34,686 bases of DNA from Actinomycetota bacterium. Its GTDB lineage: Bacteria > Actinomycetota > Acidimicrobiia > Acidimicrobiales > MedAcidi-G1. A program made the position numbers and the translations under genes. How positions within the stretch are numbered: the stretch's first letter is position 1; every line of letters starts with the position of its first letter. The notes under the pieces are model-generated. The model saw only the letters and a program-made list of their open reading frames with translations. It did no database searches and was not told where the DNA came from. Shown one piece after another: positions 14,252 to 23,212 of the stretch. The stretch covers positions 1-34,686 of the forward strand of contig JABHCN010000050.1 of the NCBI GenBank assembly GCA_018673475.1, given 5' to 3'.

Positions 14252-14285
14252 CGAGTATTTACTCTGTGAGCATCTACTCGCACAG
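14252..14285. promoter_or_regulatory. Candidate operator between the selenoprotein and MerR/men units
   Basis: GAGTATTTACTC (14253-14264) is an inverted repeat of GAGTA/TACTC. TACTC recurs at 14275-14279, so TACTCTGTGAG and TACTCGCACAG form a degenerate direct repeat, and CTGTG/CACAG also form an inverted pair. Dense symmetry next to a MerR gene suggests self-regulation, but this is inference. Confidence 0.4.
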
Positions 14286-14300
14286 TTGGGTACACACACG

Positions 14301-14306
14301 TACACT
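14301..14306 (+). promoter_or_regulatory. -10 hexamer TACACT before the MerR gene
   Basis: TACACT is followed by a 6-nt spacer (TGCCCC) and ATG 14313, a leaderless arrangement. It supports ATG 14313 rather than the TTG at 14286 as start, because the TTG would lie upstream of the transcript. Confidence 0.5.
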
Positions 14307-14312
14307 TGCCCC

Positions 14313-15089
14313 ATGGAGTCCCCCGGTCAGGAACTGTCGGTCGAACAGGTTGCCTCAGCTGCGGACCTGAACGTCGACACAGTCCGCTACTACCAGCGTC
14401 TGGGCCTGCTTGAACCACCCGACCGCCAGGGCCGCCGCGCCATCTACCGGTCCGACCACGTGGATCGCCTGGCTGAAATCCGTCGCCTCGCAGACGCCGG
14501 CTTCACCCTCGCCCAGATCGGGCGCCTGGCGGACACGACCGATTTCGCTGACGGGGCCGGCAGGCTGGACAGCCTCGCCGCCAGGGCCGCCATTGCACGC
14601 CGTCTGACCCGCGCTGAGGTGGCTGAACAGGCCGGTGTACCCGAGGGTCTCGTTGCCCTGCTGTGCGACAACGGCCTCCTCGAGGCCATTGTCCTCGACG
14701 GCGAGCAGCGCTTCGACCAGGGCGCTGTGTCCATGGTCAGGGCGGGGCTTGCTGTCAGCGCCGCCGGTGTGCCGCTTGATGAGCTCGTGACCCTGGCTGC
14801 CGACCATGCAGGAAACGTCGACGACATCGTCCGACGGGCGATCGGCCTCTTTGAGGAACACGTCAAGGACGACCTCGGCGGTGGTGCCGAAGACAACCCC
14901 GACGACGATCTCGTGGAGATGGTCCATGTGCTCCTACCGGCCGTGACCCGTCTGGTCGCCCAGCACTTCCACCGGACCCTCGTGTCGCGTGCCCTCGAGA
15001 GGGTTGCCGACGGTGAGCGACGCACCCTGGCCGATGCCCTCGTTGCCGCCGATACCGACCATCTGGTGGTGACCTGCGAATGGCGCTGA
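14313..15089 (+). CDS. MerR-family transcriptional regulator, first gene of the men operon
   Basis: 258 residues from ATG 14313. The N-terminal MerR helix-turn-helix reads LSVEQVASAADLNVDTVRYYQRLGLLEPPDRQGRRAIY, then SDHVDRLAEIRRLADAGFTLAQIGRLAD, the canonical winged-HTH order. The remaining ~170 residues do not resemble a metal-binding MerR tail; no CxC or Cys-rich end is visible. They contain a second region (VAEQAGVPEGLVALLCDNGLLEAI) that looks like another helix-turn-helix-type segment. Its TGA lies inside the start of menF (10-bp overlap), so it is co-transcribed and translationally coupled with menaquinone genes. It probably controls itself and the men operon; the inducer is unknown. 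Confidence 0.87.
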   Translation: MESPGQELSVEQVASAADLNVDTVRYYQRLGLLEPPDRQGRRAIYRSDHVDRLAEIRRLADAGFTLAQIGRLADTTDFADGAGRLDSLAARAAIARRLTRAEVAEQAGVPEGLVALLCDNGLLEAIVLDGEQRFDQGAVSMVRAGLAVSAAGVPLDELVTLAADHAGNVDDIVRRAIGLFEEHVKDDLGGGAEDNPDDDLVEMVHVLLPAVTRLVAQHFHRTLVSRALERVADGERRTLADALVAADTDHLVVTCEWR

Positions 15090-16405
15090 CCGGAGCGGTC
15101 CCGGTCGACGAACCGGTTGCAACCACCGTCGAGGTGACCGACGGGGCGGCCCGCGACCCGCTGGCATGGCTGAACGCCGCACCAGCGGGAATGGAGCGCT
15201 GGTTCTGGGAGATTCCAGACGACGATGTCTCATGGACGGGCCTGGGTTCTGTCGCCACGGTCACCGTCGGCGGAGCCGGGCGCTTCAGCGACTCCTCAGA
15301 GGTCGCAGCCGACCTGCTCGGCGGCCTCGTCCCGGAGGCCCCCGATGGCGCTCCCCTGCCACGCCTTGCCGCAGGATTCGCGTTTGAACAAGATGGCGGC
15401 GATCAGGCATGGAAGGAACTGGGAGGTGGCCGTCTGGTTCTGCCGGCACTCCAGGTTCTCCGACAGGATGGCCGGACATGGGTAACCAGCATCGGCGGCC
15501 CGACAGTTCCCGTTCCCTACATCGAGACCCGTGCCGCCGACCAGCCAGACGAGGCTGATGCGTCGAGGTGGGCATCCGAAGACGAACGTTCGATGTACCG
15601 GCACCTGGTTGCCACGGCCCTGCAGGCCATTGCCGCCGGTGAGATCACCAAGGCGGTCCCTTGCCGCTCCATCCGTGTTGACCGGAGCCCCGATCTTCCA
15701 CGTCTCCTGGCCACCCTTCGGGAGACCTTTCCGGCATGCGCCACCTTTTGTGTCGACACAGGGAGCATCATCTTTGCCGGAGCCACCCCCGAGCGGCTCG
15801 CAGCCGTGCACGGTGGCCATCTCGACACCGCAGCCCTCGCCGGGTCCGCACCCAGACATGCCGACGCCACCATCGACGACGCCCTCGGCCAGGGGCTCAT
15901 GACCAGCCCCAAGGAGCAGAGCGAACATGCCGTGGTAGTCGACGCCGTCGTGGAGTCACTTCTAGGTCTGGAACTGACGCCGGTACTTCCATCTGATCCG
16001 ACCCTTCTGCGCCTCCACGGCATCCAACACCTGCACACGCCGATCCACTGCGACCTGCCGGGCGGCGTGGGCATCCTCGACGTCGTCGGTGCGCTCCACC
16101 CCACTCCGGCGGTGTCCGGGGCTCCCGCCGGACGCGCTATCGAGTTGAGGGGCATCCACGAGCATCTGGACAGGGGCTGGTTCGCCGGTCCTGTCGGATG
16201 GCTTGATGCAGACGGCAACGGCGAATTCCGGGTGGCCTTGCGCTCGGCCCTGATCGACGACCTGGGCACAACCCTGTTCGCGGGCGCCGGGGTGGTAGCC
16301 GGCTCCGACCCCGAGCGTGAGCTGCTTGAGACCGAGGTCAAGTTGGGGGCCATGTTGGGCCCGGTGCTGGCCACGTCGGGCGTTTCAGAAGGTACGGACC
16401 GGTGA
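15080..16405 (+). CDS. menF: Isochorismate synthase, menaquinone pathway
   Basis: 441 residues of the chorismate-utilising enzyme family. The C-terminal catalytic region shows EDERSMYRHLVATALQAIAAGEITKAVPCRS, FAGATPERLAAVHGGHLDTAALAGS, SPKEQSEHAVVVDAVVESL, GGVGILDVVGALHPTPAVSG and the terminal LFAGAGVVAGSDPERELLETEVKLGAML, in family order. Among the family (EntC, MenF, TrpE, PabB), placement directly before menD identifies isochorismate synthase (chorismate to isochorismate, Mg-dependent). The ATG lies within the end of the MerR gene, and its stop overlaps menD by 4 bp. Confidence 0.92.
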   Translation: MALTGAVPVDEPVATTVEVTDGAARDPLAWLNAAPAGMERWFWEIPDDDVSWTGLGSVATVTVGGAGRFSDSSEVAADLLGGLVPEAPDGAPLPRLAAGFAFEQDGGDQAWKELGGGRLVLPALQVLRQDGRTWVTSIGGPTVPVPYIETRAADQPDEADASRWASEDERSMYRHLVATALQAIAAGEITKAVPCRSIRVDRSPDLPRLLATLRETFPACATFCVDTGSIIFAGATPERLAAVHGGHLDTAALAGSAPRHADATIDDALGQGLMTSPKEQSEHAVVVDAVVESLLGLELTPVLPSDPTLLRLHGIQHLHTPIHCDLPGGVGILDVVGALHPTPAVSGAPAGRAIELRGIHEHLDRGWFAGPVGWLDADGNGEFRVALRSALIDDLGTTLFAGAGVVAGSDPERELLETEVKLGAMLGPVLATSGVSEGTDR

Positions 16406-18141
16406 GAACCACCACACCGACCGCCGATCCGATCCAGGTGCAGGCCACATGCCGAGCCCTGTTCGCCCAGTTGGTGGCATCGGGTGTGTCTCACGTGGCT
16501 GTCTCGCCGGGGTCGAGGTCCACGCCTCTCACCGTTGCCGTCGACCGGACCCCGGGCATCACACTTTCCATGCACCTTGACGAACGGTCTGCAGGCTTCT
16601 TCGCCATGGGCCTTGCCAGGTCCAGCCGCAGACCGGTTGCCCTGGTGTGCACCTCGGGAAGTGCCGCTGCCAACTACCTGCCGGCTGTGGTCGAGGCATT
16701 TCACTCCGGCGTGCCGCTCATCGTGATCACTGCTGACCGGCCACCAGAACTTCAGGGGCGTGGTGCCCCTCAGACCATCGATCAGACGGGCCTCTACGGC
16801 TCCCACATCCGCTGGGAGCATCAGGCAGACGTAATCGGTAGCGAACCCCCCGAAGTGACGGTGCGTCTTGCAGCCCTCGCCGTTGAGCGCTCGCTCGAAC
16901 CGGTTCCAGGACCCGTACATCTCAACTGCCCGTTCAGGGAGCCGCTCGAACCCCCCACCTGCGATCCACCACCGACCATCCTGCTGGCGGCACCGGCGGC
17001 GACACGCCAACCTGCCCAGAATGACGTTGGCATGCTCAAGGCACTTCTCTCCCGGGAGAAGGGCCTGATCGTTGCCGGCCCCATGGACCTCGACACCCGA
17101 GGCAAGGCCGCAGTGTCAGAGCTCGCGACTGCCATCGGCTGGCCGATCATCGCCGATCCGGCCTCTGGGCTCCGCCGAGGTCCACACACCATCCACTCCC
17201 CTGTCATGTCCTGTGGCGACCACCTCCTTGCCGCCGGTATGGCCGACGACCATCAACCCGACGTTGTCCTGCAGTTGGGCGGCATGCCAACGAGTCGGGC
17301 CTACAGGCTCTGGCTCGAACGCTGCGAGGTCGAACGGGTCGTCGCCGTCGACCACACCGGTCGCTTCCCTGACCCCTCCTTCGCGGTTACCGACCGGGTC
17401 GCCTGCGGTCCTGCGGAGCTGGCAGCTGCCCTCGCACCCGTCACGGAACAACGGGGCAGCACCGAATGGGCCGATCGTTGGCTCGATGCCGATTCGGCTG
17501 CAGCCGCAACTGTCGCCGGCCTGGTCGCCAGTGCCCCTTTCGACGAGCCCGGTGTCGCCGTTGCCCTCTGTCAGGCAATGCCCGGTGGAGCCAACCTGGT
17601 CGTGTCCAACTCCATGCCTATAAGAGACCTGGATGCCTTCATGCCCCTCGATCAGCGGCCGCTGGATGTGTACGCAAACCGGGGTGCAAACGGAATCGAC
17701 GGGCAGGTCTCCACCGCACTCGGCGTCGCCGCAGGGTCCGATGCCCCGACGCTTCTCTTCACCGGTGACCTGGCCCTGCTCCACGATCTCACCGGCCTCG
17801 TGGCAGGCAGACGCCTCGGGGTGGACCTGACAGTGGTAGTGGTCGACAATGACGGCGGTGGAATCTTCTCCTTCCTTCCCATTGCAGCAGAGTCAGGTAT
17901 TGACCATGACCGCCTCTTCCACACGCCGCACGGCCTTGACCTGGGCCATACCGCCTCCCTCGCCGGTGCAACCCTCGACCGCGTCTCCAACCGAGCCGAC
18001 CTGGACCTTGCGTTGGCAACATCACTTGGGCATCCCGGGATCCACCTGGTGCACGTGAGAACGAGCGCATCCACAAATGTGGGGTTGCACCGCAACGCAG
18101 CCGCAGCGGTCGCAGAGACCCTCGGCGGAATGAACCCGTGA
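16402..18141 (+). CDS. menD: 2-succinyl-5-enolpyruvyl-6-hydroxy-3-cyclohexene-1-carboxylate synthase (SEPHCHC synthase)
   Basis: 579 residues, typical MenD length. The N-terminal Pyr domain has VAVSPGSRSTPL and MHLDERSAGFFAMGLA with the conserved Glu that activates thiamine diphosphate. RPVALVCTSGSAAANYLPAVVEA, PLIVITADRPPELQGRGAPQTIDQTGLYG and the C-terminal PP domain (RGANGIDGQVSTALGVAAG, LLFTGDLALLHDLTGL, VVVVDNDGGGIFSFLP) follow. It joins isochorismate and 2-oxoglutarate with loss of CO2. GTG start in a 4-bp GTGA overlap with menF; it ends in a 4-bp overlap with menH. Confidence 0.96.
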   Translation: MRTTTPTADPIQVQATCRALFAQLVASGVSHVAVSPGSRSTPLTVAVDRTPGITLSMHLDERSAGFFAMGLARSSRRPVALVCTSGSAAANYLPAVVEAFHSGVPLIVITADRPPELQGRGAPQTIDQTGLYGSHIRWEHQADVIGSEPPEVTVRLAALAVERSLEPVPGPVHLNCPFREPLEPPTCDPPPTILLAAPAATRQPAQNDVGMLKALLSREKGLIVAGPMDLDTRGKAAVSELATAIGWPIIADPASGLRRGPHTIHSPVMSCGDHLLAAGMADDHQPDVVLQLGGMPTSRAYRLWLERCEVERVVAVDHTGRFPDPSFAVTDRVACGPAELAAALAPVTEQRGSTEWADRWLDADSAAAATVAGLVASAPFDEPGVAVALCQAMPGGANLVVSNSMPIRDLDAFMPLDQRPLDVYANRGANGIDGQVSTALGVAAGSDAPTLLFTGDLALLHDLTGLVAGRRLGVDLTVVVVDNDGGGIFSFLPIAAESGIDHDRLFHTPHGLDLGHTASLAGATLDRVSNRADLDLALATSLGHPGIHLVHVRTSASTNVGLHRNAAAAVAETLGGMNP

Positions 18142-18941
18142 GCACCCGCCTGCACACCGAGGTCGAGGGGCGGGGCCACCCCCTCATGCTCCTGCACGGA
18201 TTCACTGGCGACACATCCACTATGTGGCCGCTCGGCCACGAGCTCACCGGTATCCGGACCGTCATCGCCGTGGACCTGCCGGGCCACGGCGAAACGGGGG
18301 TGCTCCCCGACCATGCCGACTACCGGTTCGAAAACACCGTCGACGCCCTGGCCGAGGCAGCGAGGCAGTTGGGCCACGACAGCGTGGACGTGATCGGCTA
18401 TTCCATGGGTGGACGTATCGCCCTGGGTCTGGCAGTCAGGCACCCCGACCTGGTCAGATCAAGCGTGCTAATTGGTGCCACAGCCGGGATTGTCAGCGAC
18501 GTCGAACGCGACATCCGTCGTCGCACCGACGACGACCTTGCCGAGGAGATCCTCACCGACGGCCTCGAGTCGTTCGTGGACTACTGGATGGACCTACCTC
18601 TCTTTGAGACCCAGGTGCGCCTCGGAGAGGACGCACTGCACGATGCCCGCGAGCAGCGCCTCAGAAATCATCCTGACGGCCTGGCTGGCAGCCTCCGCGG
18701 TTCCGGAAGTGGCAACCAGCCGTCCCTCTGGCGTGAGCTCCACCGGGTGGCCGGACCTGTGCTGCTCATGGTTGGAGACGAGGACCCCAAGTTCAGATCC
18801 CTGGCAATCCGGATGGCCTCAGGGATCCCTCGGGCTGAGATCTCGGTGCTTCCCGGGGCTGGCCACGCCGCCCATCTGGAGAACCCGCCGGCCGCAGTGA
18901 TTGCGATCAGAACCTTCCTTGACGAGGTCACCGCCCTGTGA
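18138..18941 (+). CDS. menH: MenH-type SHCHC synthase, alpha/beta hydrolase
   Basis: 267 residues. MLLHGFTGDTSTM gives the oxyanion region, VDLPGHGETG the second motif, GYSMGGRIALGLA the nucleophile elbow (Ser89) and PGAGHAAHLENP the catalytic histidine. These match 2-succinyl-6-hydroxy-2,4-cyclohexadiene-1-carboxylate synthase, which eliminates pyruvate from the MenD product. Position between menD and menC, with 4-bp overlaps on both sides, supports this over other alpha/beta hydrolases. GTG start. Confidence 0.88.
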   Translation: MSTRLHTEVEGRGHPLMLLHGFTGDTSTMWPLGHELTGIRTVIAVDLPGHGETGVLPDHADYRFENTVDALAEAARQLGHDSVDVIGYSMGGRIALGLAVRHPDLVRSSVLIGATAGIVSDVERDIRRRTDDDLAEEILTDGLESFVDYWMDLPLFETQVRLGEDALHDAREQRLRNHPDGLAGSLRGSGSGNQPSLWRELHRVAGPVLLMVGDEDPKFRSLAIRMASGIPRAEISVLPGAGHAAHLENPPAAVIAIRTFLDEVTAL

Positions 18942-19927
18942 GGGTCGCCGAGGCAGGTGTTACACGCCACACGCTCACCTACCGCTGTCCCATAATGACG
19001 ACCCACGGGCTGATCACCGAACGTCGGGTGCTGTTGTTGACCCTTACCGACGAAGACGGCCACACCGGCGTCGGCGAGGCCGCTCCCCTCGACGGCTTCA
19101 CCCCCGAGGGCATCGACGAGGCAGAGGTAGCCCTGCTGGCATGGGCGGCCGAAGATGGCGACGAATCCCTCGTCGATTCCCCTACGGCGCGGGCGGCTGT
19201 AGATGCCGCTCTCCACGATCTGGCGGCGGCTGCCGCTGGTGTGGCACTTCACCAGTACCTGAACCCGGACAGCCCGGCATCGCTGCCTGTAGCAGCACTC
19301 GTGGTCGGTGACACTCCAGATCTCCTGGCTGAGGCAGCCTTGGCGGCGACAACCGGCGGCCACCGCTCCCTGAAGCTGAAGGTTGGTGCCCTTCCGATCA
19401 GCGATGACCTGGAACGGGTTGCGGCCGTCCGTCGGGCCATCGGCCCCGAGCCGGCGATCAGGCTGGATGCAAACGGGGCCTGGAGCCCCGAAGAGGCACC
19501 TGGGCACCTGGAGCGGCTGGCAGGGTCTGACATCCAGTTCATAGAAGAACCTGTCTCGGGTATTCCGGCACTGGCCAACATCATGCACGTGTCACCGATT
19601 CCGGTGGCGGCCGACGAGTCTGTTCGCACCCCATTTGACCTGGACAGGCTCATCGCGACAGGTGCTGCCGACCTTGTGGTCCTCAAGCCGTCGGCCATTG
19701 GCGGCATCTCGGTGGCGGCGAAATGGGCCGCCAGGGCCCGCTCCGGGGGCATGGCCGTCGTGGTCACCTCACTGCTCGAAAGTTCGGTGGGGATCCGGGC
19801 TGCCGCACACCTGGCTTCGGCGATCGACGCCCTCGACCCGGCCCCCGGCCTTGCCACAGCCGGCCTCCTGGCAACGGATCTCGGAACCCCGCTACTGCCC
19901 GAAGCCGGATTCCTCAGGCTCGCCTGA
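18938..19927 (+). CDS. menC: o-Succinylbenzoate synthase
   Basis: 329 residues, enolase superfamily. Visible elements: GVGEAAPLDGFTPEG, SLKLKVG with Lys146/Lys148, RLDANGAW with metal ligand Asp177, FIEEPVSG, VAADESV and LKPSAIGG with Lys250. This is the active-site set of MenC, which dehydrates SHCHC to o-succinylbenzoate. GTG start within a 4-bp overlap with menH. It is the last men gene here. The 84-bp gap after it contains two small hairpins (CTGTC/GACAG at 19932-19947, CAACA/TGTTG at 19955-19967) but no clear T-run terminator. Confidence 0.92.
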   Translation: MRVAEAGVTRHTLTYRCPIMTTHGLITERRVLLLTLTDEDGHTGVGEAAPLDGFTPEGIDEAEVALLAWAAEDGDESLVDSPTARAAVDAALHDLAAAAAGVALHQYLNPDSPASLPVAALVVGDTPDLLAEAALAATTGGHRSLKLKVGALPISDDLERVAAVRRAIGPEPAIRLDANGAWSPEEAPGHLERLAGSDIQFIEEPVSGIPALANIMHVSPIPVAADESVRTPFDLDRLIATGAADLVVLKPSAIGGISVAAKWAARARSGGMAVVVTSLLESSVGIRAAAHLASAIDALDPAPGLATAGLLATDLGTPLLPEAGFLRLA

Positions 19928-20011
19928 AAGCCTGTCGCCAATGACAGCACGCTTCAACAAAGTGTTGTAGAAAGACCCCGGGGATGGGGACGACACAGGA
20001 GGGAGAAACCG

Positions 20012-21118
20012 GTGCTCAAAGGGGTCATAGGAGCACTTGTGCCACTTCTGGCTGCAGTACTCGCCTTCGCATTCGGAGCGACAATGCTGGTGGCACTCGG
20101 GGCCAGCCCACTCGCCGGCCTGGATGCCATGCTGGACGGTGCGTTCGGTAGCGGCTCACGCATCGCCGCGACAGCAGTCAAGGCCACGCCCCTGATCCTG
20201 GTCGGAGCCGGCATCACCATCGCCTTCCGGACAAGCGTCATCAACATCGGCGGGGAGGGCCAGATCATCGCCGGAGCGCTCATGTCGACCGTGGTGGCGC
20301 TCAGCTTCCCCGACCTGCCGGCGGTCATCCTGGTTCCGCTGGTTCTGCTCTCGGGAGCGGTCGGTGGCGGCATCCTGGGCGCCATTCCCGGAGCCCTCAA
20401 GGCCTATGCCTCTGTCAACGAGATCCTCTCCACAATCATGCTCAACCTGGTGATGGTCCAGTTCATGAACTTTCTCCTCAGAGGCCCCATCATGGACCCC
20501 TTCGAGTTGGAGGCGGGTACCCGTATTCCACAGACCCAGCGACTGTCCGACAACGCCGCCCTGCCAACCATGATCGAAGGAACCAGACTCCACGTAGGGG
20601 TACCCGTTGCTATTGCCGCGGCGGTTGCCGCCTACCTGATCCTCTGGCGCACACCCACCGGCTTTCGCCTCCGGGCCGTGGGACATTCACCCGAGGCCGC
20701 CAGAGCCGCCGGCATCAACGTAAAGCGGAACATCACTCTGGCAATGACCCTCTCCGGATCCCTCGGCGGAATCGCCGGAGCAATACTGGTCTTCGGTAGC
20801 GAAGGCCAACGAATGGTCACCGACGGCTCAGCCGCCGGTTTCACGGGCAGTGCAGGCTTCAACGGAATCGTCGCCGCACTCTTTGGCGGACTGCACCCTC
20901 TCTGGACCATTCCATCGGCGATGCTCTTCGGCGCTCTCTTGACCGGTGCCACACAGCTCCAGCGTGTGCTCCAGGTTCCGGCGGCCCTGGCAGTCGCCCT
21001 CAACGGCATCATCGTCATCTTCGTCATCAGCAGCACGCCGGTCCGGGGCTGGCTGCAGCGTTCCCTTGCCGACTCAGGCCTGTTCAACCGATCCTCTGAC
21101 AGCGCCGGGGCGGACTGA
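20012..21118 (+). CDS. BMP-type ABC importer permease 1 (YufP-like)
   Basis: 368 residues, polytopic. The segment ATPLILVGAGITIAFRTSVINIGGEGQIIAGAL is the hallmark of the BPD_transp_2 permeases that serve BMP-family (nucleoside) and some sugar importers. FRLRAVGHSPEAARAAGINVKRNITLAMTLSGSLGGIAGA is the cytoplasmic coupling loop. GTG start at 20012 with the strong ribosome binding site AGGAGGGAG (about 6 nt spacing). First gene of a four-gene importer unit; the second permease starts 2 bp after its stop. The substrate is not determined; nucleosides are the best guess from family. Confidence 0.88.
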   Translation: MLKGVIGALVPLLAAVLAFAFGATMLVALGASPLAGLDAMLDGAFGSGSRIAATAVKATPLILVGAGITIAFRTSVINIGGEGQIIAGALMSTVVALSFPDLPAVILVPLVLLSGAVGGGILGAIPGALKAYASVNEILSTIMLNLVMVQFMNFLLRGPIMDPFELEAGTRIPQTQRLSDNAALPTMIEGTRLHVGVPVAIAAAVAAYLILWRTPTGFRLRAVGHSPEAARAAGINVKRNITLAMTLSGSLGGIAGAILVFGSEGQRMVTDGSAAGFTGSAGFNGIVAALFGGLHPLWTIPSAMLFGALLTGATQLQRVLQVPAALAVALNGIIVIFVISSTPVRGWLQRSLADSGLFNRSSDSAGAD

Positions 21119-21120
21119 GC

Positions 21121-22050
21121 ATGGGCGAGTTCTTCACCCTCAGCGTGCTTGTCGCAACGGCCGCATCGGCCATCCGACTGGCCACGCCGTATCTGCTGGC
21201 CTCGCTCGGCGAGACAGTCGGGCAGCGCAGCGGGGTGCTCAACCTGGGCGTCGACGGCGTGATGCTTCTCAGCGCCTTCTTCTCCTACTGGACGGTCCTG
21301 GAGACAGGCAACCTCTGGCTGGCGGTGTTTGTTGGCCTTGCTGTCGGCCTCGTGATGGGGCTCCTCTACGGTGTCATCACGGTGTTTCTCAAGGCCACCC
21401 AGGGAATCAGCGGCATTGGGATTTTCATCTTCGGCCTGGGTCTGAGCGATCTGCTGTTTCGCCGGCTGGTAGGAACCCCCAAGCCCGTGAGGCGCCTGCC
21501 GAACGTGGACATTCCTATCCTCTCCGACATCCCCCACCTTGGCGCTGCCCTGTTTCAGCGCAACCTGTTGACCTATCTGGCATTCGTGCTGGTGCCGGTC
21601 ACTGCGCTCTTGTTGACCCGGACAACGTTCGGCCTCAACATCCGCTCCGTCGGGGAAAACCCGCAGGCGGCCGACAGCCTCGGCGTGTCTGTCGAACGGA
21701 CCAGGTTCGTGGCGATCCTGATCGGCAACTCCATGGCTGGCCTGGCGGGAGCGGCCCTGGTTCTACAGTTGGGCATCTTCCAGCCCAACCTCACCCAGGG
21801 GCTCGGGTTCATTGCCGTCGCCCTCGTCTACTTCGGGGCCTGGCGACCCATCGGTGTCATGGGAGGCGCACTTCTCTACGGCCTCGTCAACGCCACCGTC
21901 CTGCACTGGAAGGCCCTGGGCATCATCCCCGTGAGCGACTCCGACCTTGCCAACATGGCTCCAGCCGTGCTCACGATCCTGGCGCTGATCATCGTGGCCC
22001 GGCGGGTACACGCCCCGTCGGCACTGACCAAGCCATTCACGAGACACTGA
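21121..22050 (+). CDS. BMP-type ABC importer permease 2 (YufQ-like)
   Basis: 309 residues. RLATPYLLASLGETVGQRSGVLNLGVDGVMLLSAFF is diagnostic for the second, shorter permease of these importers. TTFGLNIRSVGENPQAADSLGVSVERTRFVAILIGNSMAGLAGA is the coupling loop, parallel to that in permease 1. About eight hydrophobic segments. It pairs with permease 1 as a heterodimer in the membrane. A 51-bp gap with hairpin GGGG-TTA-CCCC (22070-22080) separates it from the binding-protein gene. Confidence 0.9.
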   Translation: MGEFFTLSVLVATAASAIRLATPYLLASLGETVGQRSGVLNLGVDGVMLLSAFFSYWTVLETGNLWLAVFVGLAVGLVMGLLYGVITVFLKATQGISGIGIFIFGLGLSDLLFRRLVGTPKPVRRLPNVDIPILSDIPHLGAALFQRNLLTYLAFVLVPVTALLLTRTTFGLNIRSVGENPQAADSLGVSVERTRFVAILIGNSMAGLAGAALVLQLGIFQPNLTQGLGFIAVALVYFGAWRPIGVMGGALLYGLVNATVLHWKALGIIPVSDSDLANMAPAVLTILALIIVARRVHAPSALTKPFTRH

Positions 22051-22101
22051 TCCAACCAACAACAACGGAGGGGTTACCCCCGGGACAGGAAAGGAATACA
22101 G

Positions 22102-23100
22102 ATGAAAAAGCAGTGGAGGTTGAACCCTTCCATTCTGGTGATGCTGGGAGCACTTGCCCTTGTTGGCGCCGCCTGTGGTGGTGACGATGAGGCGCCTGCA
22201 TCAGGGAGCGGAGAAGGTGGAGCCCTACGGGTTGCAATTGTGGCGCCGAGTGCGTCTGACGACCTTGCGTTCACTCAGAGCATGGTTGATTCGGTCAACG
22301 CCCTTGAGCGTGATGTCGAGTTGTCGATCACCGACGGGACGTTCATCGTCGAGGATGCCGCTGCGGCGATCCGTGGCTATGCCGAGGATGGCAACGACGT
22401 CGTCATCGCTCACGGCACACAGTTCGGTGCGTCGCTCATGGAGATAGCACCGGATTTCCCGGATGTCACCTTCGTGTGGGGCACGGCGTCTGATACCCAG
22501 GGCCTCGCCAACGTGTTCGCGTACGCTCCGGCTGCCGACCAGGGCGGCTATGTGAACGGCTCGATCGCCGCCGCTCTGACCAAGACCGGTGTGATCGGTG
22601 TGGTCGGACCCATCGAGGCTGGCGACGCTGTCGCCTACATCAACGGCTTCAAGGCTGGAGCCCTGGCTGGTGGCGCATCTGAGGTGAACGTCACCTACAC
22701 GGGTTCGTTTGGCGACGTGGCCTTGGCTGCAGAGGCTGCTGAGGCCCACCTGATAAACGACGTGGACGTGTTGACGGGTACTGCCCAGATGGTCGTGGGT
22801 GCTGTCGGCGTGGCCGCCGATGCCGGTGTGCCGTGGTTTGGTACGCAGGCCAACCAGACCTCTCTGGCTCCGAGCCTCGTCGTGGCTTCGCAGGTGTACC
22901 ACTGGGAGGTCGTGCTCGAGGAGATGCTGGCGCTGCGTGACAGCGGCGTGCTGGGAGGCCAGGCCTTTGAGGTCAACCTCGCCAACGGTGGCCTCGTCAT
23001 CGAGTTCAACGACGCCTTCGAGTTGCCCGCCGGTGTGCGAGACGCAGCCGAAGCCCTCATCGAAGGCATCACCAACGGGACCGTCGATACGGGTTCCTAG
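22102..23100 (+). CDS. BMP-family substrate-binding lipoprotein of ABC importer
   Basis: 332 residues. The lipoprotein signal MKKQWRLN followed by a hydrophobic stretch ends at ALVGAAC (Cys25), then an acidic/Gly-rich linker. The mature part has the periplasmic-binding fold of BMP (PnrA/Med-like) proteins: LRVAIVAPSASDDLAFTQSM, VIAHGTQFGASLMEIAPDFPDVTFVWG, AAALTKTGVIGVVGPIEAGDAVAYINGFKAGA, VAADAGVPWFGTQANQ. It is anchored outside the membrane and delivers substrate to the two permeases. Strong ribosome binding site AGGAAAGGAA before the ATG. Its placement between permease and ATPase genes with its own leader hairpin may allow higher expression. Confidence 0.9.
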   Translation: MKKQWRLNPSILVMLGALALVGAACGGDDEAPASGSGEGGALRVAIVAPSASDDLAFTQSMVDSVNALERDVELSITDGTFIVEDAAAAIRGYAEDGNDVVIAHGTQFGASLMEIAPDFPDVTFVWGTASDTQGLANVFAYAPAADQGGYVNGSIAAALTKTGVIGVVGPIEAGDAVAYINGFKAGALAGGASEVNVTYTGSFGDVALAAEAAEAHLINDVDVLTGTAQMVVGAVGVAADAGVPWFGTQANQTSLAPSLVVASQVYHWEVVLEEMLALRDSGVLGGQAFEVNLANGGLVIEFNDAFELPAGVRDAAEALIEGITNGTVDTGS

Positions 23101-23212
23101 GAAGACAACAAGGAAGCTGAGTCAGAAGTGAAGACGTCACGTGCCGGTCGGCATTCCCCAGTGGGTGTCGACCGGCGCTGGACGCTTCGCCGGAACGGAA
23201 CCAACGGACACA

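Noticed and set aside
15517-17010. 497-residue minus-strand open frame opposite menF/menD
   Set aside because: Arg/Ser-rich shadow with no domain, while the opposite strand has strongly supported menF and menD.
20632-21537. 301-residue minus-strand frame opposite the importer permeases
   Set aside because: Overlaps two clear permease genes; composition is that of a shadow frame.
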